Part shown: positions 17,331 to 23,268 of the stretch, in pieces
How the letters are laid out: each line of letters starts with the position of its first letter
How positions within the stretch are numbered: position 1 is the stretch's first letter
NCBI GenBank assembly: GCA_964548045.1
Contig: CAZJQZ010000026.1
Coordinates: 1 to 23,268 of the forward strand
DNA: 23,268 nucleotides
DNA from: JBGLNL01 sp964548045
Lineage (GTDB): Bacteria > Chloroflexota > Dehalococcoidia > SZUA-161 > SpSt-899
Direction of reading: 5' to 3'
The notes under the pieces: generated by a model
Database searches by the model: none
Seen by the model: the letters and a program-made list of their open reading frames with translations, nothing else
What the model was told of the DNA's origin: nothing
Made by a program: the position numbers and the translations under genes

Positions 17331-17407
17331 GGGTAACTGAGAGCATCCGCTCTCATGTTGATTCTATCCGATTGTGTAATAGTTGGAGCCGATGCTCCAA
17401 CCTACCC
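17331..17407 (+). ncRNA. Possible three-way-junction RNA upstream of the phosphofructokinase gene
   Basis: Two perfect hairpins are enclosed by a third helix. GGGTA (17331-17335) pairs with TACCC (17403-17407). Inside are TGAGAGC/GCTCTCA (17338-17344 with 17349-17355, loop ATCC) and GTTGGAGC/GCTCCAAC (17382-17389 with 17394-17401, loop CGAT). About 26 bases between the two arms are unpaired. The element ends 63 bases before the GTG start. It may be a leader RNA or part of an intergenic repeat family. The stems are seen; function is inferred. Confidence 0.4.
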
Positions 17408-17470
17408 ATACTTGAAAGTCAATCAGAGGTTATCTAATGAAGTTCAGATGATCAATAAGGAGGTGTAGTT

Positions 17471-18673
17471 GTGGCCAATATCAAAACGAAAAAGGGCGTT
17501 ATCGGAATTATGACTGGCGGAGGTGATGTTCCGGGACTGAATCCGGCAATTCGAGCAGTCACCATCAGGGCCATCAGAGAGGGGTATCAGGTAATAGGGA
17601 TTCGTCGAGGATGGGCTGGCACTGTGGATATCATCCGCGACAAAAAGGCCGACAACAGCAATAACTATCAAATCCTCACCAAAGAGATCGTCAACAAAGC
17701 AGGGAGAACGGGCGGCACATTCCTGCATAGCTCTCGCACACATCCGGCTTATGTTAAAGAAGCAAATGTGCCGGAGCATTTGAAAGACACATACAATGAC
17801 GAGATTAACGACTTGACACCTGAAGTACTGAAGAACCTGGATTTTCTGGGCATCGACTATCTTATTCCCATAGGTGGTGATGACACTCTCAGCTACGCCG
17901 TTCGCCTGTACAGGGAAGGAGTAAAAGTTGTGGCTATTCCTAAAACAATGGATAACGATGTTCCCGGCACCGACTATTGCATCGGCTTCAGCACCTGCGT
18001 TACCAGAACCATAATGATGACCAACAGCTTGCGCACATCAGCAGGATCACATGAAAGATTCCTGGTTTTAGAGGTATTTGGACGTGATGCCGGTTTTACA
18101 GCCATGCTGCCAGCAATGGCCGGCGCATCGAACCGATGTGTTATACCAGAGTACAAATTCAAAATCGATCGACTGGCAGAGTTACTTTCTGAAGACAGGC
18201 GCAAAAATCCGAGCAACTACTCAGTTGTCCTGGTATCGGAAGGAGCTACATTCGAAGGTGGAGAAACCATTTTCTCCAATACCGCCACAGATGATTACGG
18301 ACACGCCAAGCTCGGCGGTATTGGAGACCTCGTTTCAGCAAAACTGAACGAGCTTTCCCCAAAATTCAATGATGGCAAACAGGTAAACGTCATTAACCAG
18401 AAACTGGGATACCTTGTCAGGGGAGGTGACCCCGACGCCATTGATTCCATAGCCCCTATGGCTTATGGCACTATGGCGCTAGATCTGATTCTCGAGGGGG
18501 TTCATGGCCGACTGGTGGTTTTGAAGAACGGGCGATATGACAGCATGCCCATCGACGTTGTCACCAGTTCCAATAAAAGAGTCAATATAAAGAAGCACTA
18601 TAATACGGATCGTCTACGCCCTCATTACCACAGTTTCGAGACGAAACCCCTGTTCATAATGACAAGTGAGTAG
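17471..18673 (+). CDS. pfp: 6-phosphofructokinase, predicted pyrophosphate-dependent
   Basis: A 400-residue PFKA-fold enzyme acting on fructose 6-phosphate in glycolysis. The N-terminus has GIMTGGGDVPGLNPAIRA (12-29). The donor site reads GGDDT (135-139); D138 replaces the glycine (G104 in E. coli) required for ATP. The catalytic segment reads PKTMDND (157-163); K158 replaces E. coli G124. Asp plus Lys at these two sites is the accepted signature of PPi-dependent enzymes, so a reversible, PPi-using reaction is predicted. GRDAGF, IPEYKF and VLVSEGA further match the family. GTG 17471 has a strong AAGGAGGTG just upstream. It has its own 381-base upstream gap, so it probably has separate control, and a palindromic element follows it. 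ATP-dependence is the alternative, but less likely. Confidence 0.9.
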   Translation: MANIKTKKGVIGIMTGGGDVPGLNPAIRAVTIRAIREGYQVIGIRRGWAGTVDIIRDKKADNSNNYQILTKEIVNKAGRTGGTFLHSSRTHPAYVKEANVPEHLKDTYNDEINDLTPEVLKNLDFLGIDYLIPIGGDDTLSYAVRLYREGVKVVAIPKTMDNDVPGTDYCIGFSTCVTRTIMMTNSLRTSAGSHERFLVLEVFGRDAGFTAMLPAMAGASNRCVIPEYKFKIDRLAELLSEDRRKNPSNYSVVLVSEGATFEGGETIFSNTATDDYGHAKLGGIGDLVSAKLNELSPKFNDGKQVNVINQKLGYLVRGGDPDAIDSIAPMAYGTMALDLILEGVHGRLVVLKNGRYDSMPIDVVTSSNKRVNIKKHYNTDRLRPHYHSFETKPLFIMTSE

Positions 18674-18710
18674 TCATGTCATGGCCTTCGGCCGCAATTG
18701 AATAATTGAC

Positions 18711-18823
18711 TCTCCTGCAAAAAGGTTTTTTCAGCCCCCCTGCCCCCCAATCTTGGGGGGATTTTAATCGGGGGACACCCCCGAAAGCCCCCGACAGGAA
18801 GTCTCCTGTACCTCTTTTTGCAG
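18711..18823. repeat. Nested palindromic intergenic element
   Basis: Terminal inverted repeats CTGCAAAAAG (18715-18724) and CTTTTTGCAG (18814-18823) enclose three perfect hairpins in tandem. These are CCCCCCAA/TTGGGGGG (18743-18760), CGGGGG-ACA-CCCCCG (18769-18783) and ACAGGA-AGTC-TCCTGT (18794-18809). A related G/C-tract dyad appears just beyond, at 18841-18858. TCTCCTG also recurs directly at 18711 and 18802. The architecture resembles a REP/BIME-like or MITE-like dispersed repeat. Other genomic copies cannot be seen here. Confidence 0.6.
18743..18766 (+). terminator. Possible terminator after the phosphofructokinase gene
   Basis: The strong CCCCCCAA/TTGGGGGG stem-loop is followed by ATTTTA, about 70 bases after the stop codon. 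The T run is short and the stem belongs to the palindromic element, so termination activity is uncertain. Confidence 0.4.
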
Positions 18824-18883
18824 TAACATCATAATTTATATTCCCCCAAGATTGGGAAATCAAGGAGATCGATCAAAGCTTCC

Positions 18884-19303
18884 CTAACTTGAAGACGGCA
18901 TCTTCACGGTTTTCATCATCCTGTCAATTTCCCAGAAAGCTCTCAGGGAAACGATCTTCCCTTCCTTATTGACACGGTAAACGAAAACCCCATCACATTT
19001 GGCAGTGCCACCATTGGGAAACGAGAGATTGATTGTACCCACGTTGGCTACTTCATCGGCACAGGCAAATGAATCACGAATATCAAACTTGATAGTATTG
19101 GGTGCAATGGCATTATCCCAGAAAGCGGAGATGGCCTCCTTGCCTCTCTGCCCCTTGCCTTCCGCATCATACGGGCCCGGACCCACCGGGTCTTCAATCA
19201 CCGCATCATCGGCAAACAGTGCCAGCCATTCTTCTCTGGCCTTTCTCTCAGCCGCACTCATTGAACGCTTCGAGGCAGCTCGCGCCGGATGTTCATCTGT
19301 CAT
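18884..19303 (-). CDS. SnoaL-like / ketosteroid isomerase-related protein (NTF2 fold)
   Basis: A 139-residue protein of the NTF2-like superfamily. The segment WLALFADDAVIEDPVGPGP (26-44) closely resembles the catalytic region of Comamonas ketosteroid isomerase, placing an aspartate at D38, the position of the base there. D104 (AKCDGVFVYRVN) fits the oxyanion-hole aspartate, and GKIVSLRAFWE matches the C-terminal strand. The helix that holds the catalytic tyrosine in Comamonas is replaced by a Ser/Arg/Glu-rich segment with no tyrosine. The ATG is set by AGGAGG 7 bases upstream. It lies 43 bases downstream of the radical SAM gene on the same strand, so it is probably co-transcribed. Steroid or other enol isomerisation is possible; the substrate is unknown. 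Confidence 0.82.
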   Translation of the reverse strand: MTDEHPARAASKRSMSAAERKAREEWLALFADDAVIEDPVGPGPYDAEGKGQRGKEAISAFWDNAIAPNTIKFDIRDSFACADEVANVGTINLSFPNGGTAKCDGVFVYRVNKEGKIVSLRAFWEIDRMMKTVKMPSSS

Positions 19304-19346
19304 TCTGAACCTCCTCTATCTCACAAAGACTCAGCACACTGAGCCC

Positions 19347-21182
19347 CTAGGTTTTGAATTTGCTTTTGCACCCATCATTCCAGTGCTGCAAGCCACAACC
19401 GGTACATTTCTTAAATCGGCAATCAGGGGTTTCCTCTCCCTTCAGAGCAAGCTCGTACTCCCGCTTGAGGAAATCAGAACTTACGCCGGTCTCAATATGA
19501 CCCCAGGGCAACGATTCATCCAGCGGCCTCTCTCCGGTGAAGCTCTGTGGATCGATGCCGAATTCATCGAAGGCCTGCATCCATTTATCGAAAACAAACT
19601 GGTCAGTCCAGGCATCGAAGAGACATCCCAACTGCCATGCCCTATGAATAACCCTGCCCAGTCGCCGATCGCCACGGGACATCACGCCTTCCAGCAAGCT
19701 CACTTTGGGATCGTGCCAAGAGAGCTGCGATCCTGTTTTCCGAATGCCTCGCTTGAGGATTTCATGTTTGGCGTCCAGTTCCGCGCCGAAATTTTGCCCC
19801 ACCCGCTGAAACGGGGTGTGAGACTTGGGAATAAAAGTGGAAACGTTGACTTTTATATTAGGCTTCTTGCCGTCAGGGCCTTTTAGTTGACGCACCCGGC
19901 GAACCAGATCAACGATGCCTTCCACATCCTCTTCGGATTCCGTGGGCAGACCGATCATGAAATACAGCTTGAAACTGCGCCATCCACGCTCAAGCGCAAT
20001 CCCAATCGCATCGAAAAGGTCTTCTTCGGAATTGCCTTTGTTAATAACACTCCTCAGCCTGGCAGTGCCGGCTTCGGGGGCAAAGGTCAAACCTGTCTTG
20101 CGTTCGCCTTGAATCGCTCTGGCGAGGCCCACCGAAAAGGCATCCGGACGCAGGCTGGGAAGGGACAGATTCAAATGCTCTCCCTTGTATTTCTCCGATA
20201 TTGTGGCAACCAGTTCACTAATGCCCGAATAATCGCTGGTGGAAAGAGAGAGCAGCGAGATTTCATCGTATCCGCAATTGTTAACTATCGCATCCACAGC
20301 CTCGACCACCTCTGCCACCGTTCGTTCCCGAACCGGTCGATAAGCGATGCTCGCCTGACAAAAGCGGCAACCTCGCGTACAGCCACGCTGAATTTCCACT
20401 ACACCCCGATCGTGGGTTACTTCGATGAAGGGAACCACCGGCCGAGTGACCGATGGAGGCAGTTCGGCCACAATGCGCCGTTCGATAGTAATCGGCGCCT
20501 CCGGCGTTTGGGGGATGACGGAGCCAAAACAGCCATCAGCATCATATTCAACGCGGTACAGCGAAGGAACATAAATGCCCCGAATCTTTACCAACTCTCG
20601 AAGCAATTCGTTCTTTGAACCTGATCCGTTTTTCTTCCAAATACGGAAAGATTCCACCAGTTCACCGAGCACTTCCTCGCCTTCTCCAATCACAAAGAGG
20701 TCGATAAAATCCACCACCGGCTCCGGATTGAGAGCACAGCTCCCGCCAACAATCACCAGAGGATGAGAATCATCGCGTTCGGCAGCAAAGACGGGTATCC
20801 CGGCCAGATCAAGCATATTGAGCACGTTGGTATAGCCAAGTTCGTACCCAAGAGAGAAACCGATGATATCGAAATTGCTCAGGGGACGTTTCGATTCCAG
20901 ACTGAAAAGAGGAATATTTGTCTCCCGCATCGCAGCGGCCATGTCCGTCCATGGGGCATAGACACGTTCAGCCAGAACTTCCGGTCGCTGATTCAAAAGG
21001 TCATAAAGGATCGCAACGCCCATATTGGACATGCCGATCTCATAGACATCGGGAAAGGCGAGTACAAAACGCACATCAACCGAATCCCAGTCCTTGATAA
21101 CAGCGTTCCATTCACCACCGGTGTAACGAGCCGGGCGAGAAACGCTATGTAATATGCTATCGAGTTCCTTCATTTCTTGCAT
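19347..21182 (-). CDS. B12-binding domain radical SAM protein (TIGR03960-like)
   Basis: About 611 residues. An N-terminal cobalamin-binding-like region (about 35-180) begins with VRFVLAFPDVYEIGMSN and includes VIVGGSCALNPEP. The radical SAM core follows, with CTRGCRFC (C269, C273, C276 counting from GTG 21185) binding the 4Fe-4S cluster and S-adenosylmethionine. GFSLGYELGYTNVLNML and RVGQNFGAE are typical of the TIGR03960 family. The C-terminus has a further cysteine set (C589, C594, C597, C606) that could hold metal or a second cluster. The fused DUF2344 domain found in some relatives is absent, and no partner DUF2344 gene is visible. The function is unestablished; relatives are predicted to modify RNA or protein. 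GTG 21185, ATG 21182 and ATG 21173 (after AGGTGA) are all possible starts. Confidence 0.9.
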   Translation of the reverse strand: MQEMKELDSILHSVSRPARYTGGEWNAVIKDWDSVDVRFVLAFPDVYEIGMSNMGVAILYDLLNQRPEVLAERVYAPWTDMAAAMRETNIPLFSLESKRPLSNFDIIGFSLGYELGYTNVLNMLDLAGIPVFAAERDDSHPLVIVGGSCALNPEPVVDFIDLFVIGEGEEVLGELVESFRIWKKNGSGSKNELLRELVKIRGIYVPSLYRVEYDADGCFGSVIPQTPEAPITIERRIVAELPPSVTRPVVPFIEVTHDRGVVEIQRGCTRGCRFCQASIAYRPVRERTVAEVVEAVDAIVNNCGYDEISLLSLSTSDYSGISELVATISEKYKGEHLNLSLPSLRPDAFSVGLARAIQGERKTGLTFAPEAGTARLRSVINKGNSEEDLFDAIGIALERGWRSFKLYFMIGLPTESEEDVEGIVDLVRRVRQLKGPDGKKPNIKVNVSTFIPKSHTPFQRVGQNFGAELDAKHEILKRGIRKTGSQLSWHDPKVSLLEGVMSRGDRRLGRVIHRAWQLGCLFDAWTDQFVFDKWMQAFDEFGIDPQSFTGERPLDESLPWGHIETGVSSDFLKREYELALKGEETPDCRFKKCTGCGLQHWNDGCKSKFKT

Positions 21183-21199
21183 CACCTACAAACCTGAAT

Positions 21200-21229
21200 A
21201 TTATAGCTGTTGAACTGGGAAGAGCGCAA
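21200..21229 (-). promoter_or_regulatory. Promoter for the radical SAM gene
   Basis: On the minus strand a perfect TATAAT (21205-21200) is preceded after 18 bases by TTGCGC (21229-21224). It lies about 18 bases before the start codon region, so the leader is very short. It is divergent from the promoter at 21244. Confidence 0.5.
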
Positions 21230-21243
21230 ATCAGCAATCAGGG

Positions 21244-21272
21244 TTGCCAAAGGGGCCACAGCACGTTAGAAT
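21244..21272 (+). promoter_or_regulatory. Promoter for the small tail-anchored protein gene
   Basis: TTGCCA (21244-21249) and TAGAAT (21267-21272) are exactly 17 bases apart, each one mismatch from consensus, and lie 38 bases before the ATG. This supports the small downstream frame being a real gene. Confidence 0.6.
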
Positions 21273-21310
21273 TTAAGCGGAACTAAAGCACAAATCGGAG
21301 TGAGTGAACA

Positions 21311-21583
21311 ATGGGCAAGAAACAATATCAATCGCAGGGTAGATACGCTAGAACAGGCAGCCAAGCCAAAAAGAAACGTTCAAACGTTCAACGAAGCGTC
21401 AATTCGGTCTCATCAGAGCAAGATATGTCCGAGGGCGCAGCTCCGTCAGTTCCAGCAACCCCACGCGCCTCAACGCCAGCAGTCACCACTCCCCACACCT
21501 ATGTCATCTCGGATATGGTTCATACCCTTATAATCGCAGTGATAGCCTTCGTCATACTGGCAGTACTGTCTTTCGTTTTGTAA
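21311..21583 (+). CDS. Small tail-anchored membrane protein of unknown function
   Basis: A 90-residue protein that I do not recognise. Residues 1-28 are strongly basic (GKKQYQSQGRYARTGSQAKKKR). About 29-62 is Ser/Thr/Pro/Ala-rich and probably disordered. About 68-89 is a single hydrophobic helix (MVHTLIIAVIAFVILAVLSFVL) that ends the protein. This suggests a cytoplasmic basic tail anchored at the inner face, possibly binding nucleic acid, ribosomes or phospholipid. Evidence for a real gene: GGAGTGA about 7 bases before ATG 21311, a good promoter upstream, and no better gene on either strand. It is divergent from the radical SAM gene and convergent with lysA. Confidence 0.72.
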   Translation: MGKKQYQSQGRYARTGSQAKKKRSNVQRSVNSVSSEQDMSEGAAPSVPATPRASTPAVTTPHTYVISDMVHTLIIAVIAFVILAVLSFVL

Positions 21584-21620
21584 AAAGAATCACCACAACC
21601 GCCACTGACATCGAACTTGC

Positions 21621-22889
21621 TTACTCAGCAGAAAAACTTGTCAGCCCGTCAAAATTCAGTGTGGCAAAGTAGTCGTCCACCGTTTCGGCCCGGCGGATTT
21701 CCACCACTTCTTCATTTTCCCGAAGCAACAATTCTGCCGAACGCAGTTTTCCGTTGTAATTGAATCCCATCGCGTAGCCATGCGCCCCGGCATCGTGTAT
21801 CACCAGCAAATCACCGGGAGAAAGTTCCGGCAGGAAGCGATCAACGGCAAACTTATCGATGTTTTCGCAGAGCGAGCCAGTGACATCGTAAACGGTATCG
21901 TGAGGCACATTTTCCTTGCCCATCACCGTGATGTGATGATATGCCCCATATATGGCCGGACGCATGAGATCGGCCATAGTAGCATCCAGACCAGCAAAAT
22001 TTTTGTACGTTTTCTTGATATGCCGAACCCGAGATACCAGATAGCCGTAAGGCCCGGTAATCATCCGGCCGCACTCCATGAACAGCTTCAGCGGAGCAAG
22101 TCCATTGGCCGCAATGATTTGCTCATATCGATCCTTCACACCGCTGCTCACCACATTCAGATCAACCGGCTCCTGATCGGGTTTATAGGGAATCCCGATA
22201 CCACCACCGATGTTGACGAACTCGAAGCAAATCCCCAACTCCCGCGATATTTCGACTACCAGATTGAAAAGTATCTCCGCTGTCTCCACGAAGTAGCTTG
22301 CCTCAAGTTCATTGGAGGCGACCATGGCGTGGAGCCCGAACCGATTAATACCTTTATCACGGGCAATCCGGTAACCTTCAAAAAGCTGCTCCCGGGTGAA
22401 CCCGTATTTTGCTTCCTCCGGCTTCCCGATGATTACATTTCCCTCTTTCAATGATCCCGGATTGTACCTCATGCAAATGAGCCCGGGCAATCCGGCATGC
22501 GTTTCGAGAAATGGGAGATGGGTGATATCATCGAGATTGATGATCACTCCCATCTCCTTCGCCTTTACGAACTCCTCCGCCGGGGTATCGTTGGAACTGA
22601 ACATTATCTCCTCACCGATGATGCCTGTTTTTTCGGCAAGCAGCAACTCAGGCAGGGAACTGCAATCGACACCAAACCCTTCGCTCTTGAGTATTTTCAT
22701 CAGGTAAGGATTGGGAGCTGCTTTGACAGCAAAGAACTCCCTGAACCCTTCGTTCCAGGAAAAAGCCTGCTTCACATACCGGGCATTCGCCCGGATCGCC
22801 TTTTCATCGTAGATATGAAACGGCGTGGGGTATTTTTCTGCTATTTGTTCAAGTTGATCGATAGTAAACGGAACCTGCTTTTCTGCCAT
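21621..22889 (-). CDS. lysA: Diaminopimelate decarboxylase-like PLP enzyme
   Basis: A 422-residue fold-type III PLP decarboxylase expected to make lysine from meso-diaminopimelate. K56 in FFAVKAAPN binds PLP, GGG (228-230) contacts the phosphate, C341 lies in VTGSLCENIDKF as in the subunit-interface active-site loop, and GAHGYAMGFNYNG (368-380) is the C-terminal signature. Two motifs differ from textbook LysA: HxHIGS reads LHAMVAS (187-193), and EPGR reads ECGR (272-275). These suggest a divergent subfamily. Related decarboxylases for ornithine, arginine or carboxynorspermidine are possible, but the CEN(x)D loop favours LysA. The ATG is at 22889 with a weak ribosome site. It lies 33 bases downstream of the PQQ-repeat gene on the same strand. 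No other lysine genes are visible. Confidence 0.88.
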   Translation of the reverse strand: MAEKQVPFTIDQLEQIAEKYPTPFHIYDEKAIRANARYVKQAFSWNEGFREFFAVKAAPNPYLMKILKSEGFGVDCSSLPELLLAEKTGIIGEEIMFSSNDTPAEEFVKAKEMGVIINLDDITHLPFLETHAGLPGLICMRYNPGSLKEGNVIIGKPEEAKYGFTREQLFEGYRIARDKGINRFGLHAMVASNELEASYFVETAEILFNLVVEISRELGICFEFVNIGGGIGIPYKPDQEPVDLNVVSSGVKDRYEQIIAANGLAPLKLFMECGRMITGPYGYLVSRVRHIKKTYKNFAGLDATMADLMRPAIYGAYHHITVMGKENVPHDTVYDVTGSLCENIDKFAVDRFLPELSPGDLLVIHDAGAHGYAMGFNYNGKLRSAELLLRENEEVVEIRRAETVDDYFATLNFDGLTSFSAE

Positions 22890-22922
22890 AGTTGAACTCG
22901 ATTAATAAACTGCCAAACGGGT

Positions 22923-23268
22923 TTAAGATCCTTCGCCGAGAGCGTAAAGATGTTTATCATAAGAACCAAAATATATCGTGCCATCCGCTCCAATTGCCGG
23001 GGAGGAAAAAACGCCATTTTCTGTTTCATAGCGCCATTTGAGCGTACCATCCGAGTTGAGAGCGTAAAGGTAATTATCGTAAGAACCTACATATATTGTT
23101 CCATCCTGCCCTATAGAAGGTGTTGAACGTCCAATCATATCCCCTGTTTCAAACGTCCACAAAACAGTCCCCGGTGCAATCGTTTCAGTAATAGCAAAAA
23201 CCGATGCGCTTTGCGTTGTACGGTTTGCATCCGCCGTATCGGTTATCCGCACCAGACAGTTCGAGGAT
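22923..23268 (-). CDS. C-terminal end of a secreted PQQ-like beta-propeller repeat protein (partial)
   Basis: The frame is open to the window edge, so only about the last 114 residues are seen. The first part, CLVRITDTADANRT then SVFAI, resembles the last strand of an Ig/FN3-like extracellular domain. It is followed by at least two propeller blades of the PQQ/outer-membrane-assembly type. The blade pattern GTLKWRYET..G...SSPAIGADGTIYFGSYDKHLYAL repeats with a 40-residue (120-base) period, clear also at DNA level (GAGAGCGTAAAG at 22938 and 23058). Such proteins are usually exported or surface proteins. The N-terminus and any signal peptide are outside the window. The GTG at 23252 is not the true start. 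Confidence 0.85.
   Translation of the reverse strand, partial: SSNCLVRITDTADANRTTQSASVFAITETIAPGTVLWTFETGDMIGRSTPSIGQDGTIYVGSYDNYLYALNSDGTLKWRYETENGVFSSPAIGADGTIYFGSYDKHLYALGEGS

Noticed and set aside
18654..18863. A 69-codon minus-strand frame after the phosphofructokinase gene
   Set aside because: It is the translation of the palindromic G/C-tract element, not a conserved protein.
18999..20618. Two long plus-strand frames (295 and 243 codons)
   Set aside because: They lie opposite the isomerase-like and radical SAM genes, which carry clear catalytic motifs and ribosome sites.
22923..23268. Direct 120-base repeats as a CRISPR-like or satellite array
   Set aside because: They keep a reading frame and encode 40-residue beta-propeller blades, so they are protein repeats.

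Overview
The window looks like the chromosome of a moderate-GC, free-living bacterium. The strongest taxonomic clue is the partial 16S gene at the left end. It has an exact EUB338-type site, and its V3-V4 text reads to me as Chloroflexota, possibly Dehalococcoidia. That placement comes from memory of related sequences, not from a search. The gene content is mostly housekeeping, with no prophage, transposase or CRISPR array. Several proteins are nevertheless unusual variants of their families.

Left end (1-1350): the 5' part of a 16S rRNA gene on the minus strand, running off the window. A near-consensus promoter drives it, divergent from the promoter of a tRNA-Ala(TGC). A tRNA-Leu(TAA) on the minus strand follows, with its own promoter. 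Next (1349-5326) come three plus-strand genes: a CLC chloride channel/transporter with CBS domains, a heme O synthase-like UbiA prenyltransferase, and tgt for queuosine tRNA modification.

Exporter region (5358-10525): a minus-strand four-helix 'holin superfamily IV' protein, then two minus-strand ABC-2 permeases. The larger permease carries a C-terminal PrsW-like intramembrane protease domain. Divergent from them is the likely ATPase, followed by an unusual PlsC-type acyltransferase. I read these as one envelope-related export module with a central control region.

Central metabolic block (10619-18673, plus strand): a Cys-rich DUF6485-type small protein, pth, acpS and bifunctional nnrDE form a compact run. 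A promoter then precedes a two-PurS-plus-PurL fusion and purQ. After a 381-base gap holding a possible structured RNA comes a phosphofructokinase with pyrophosphate-type active-site residues. A 113-base nested palindromic element follows it.

Right end (18884-23268): a minus-strand ketosteroid-isomerase-like protein downstream of a B12-binding radical SAM protein (TIGR03960 type), a plus-strand small tail-anchored membrane protein, a minus-strand diaminopimelate decarboxylase, and the C-terminal end of a secreted protein with PQQ-like beta-propeller repeats.

Most notable are the PurS-PurS-PurL fusion, the permease-protease fusion with its divergent ATPase, the palindromic elements on both sides of the phosphofructokinase gene, and a 16S substitution inside the universal 515F primer site.
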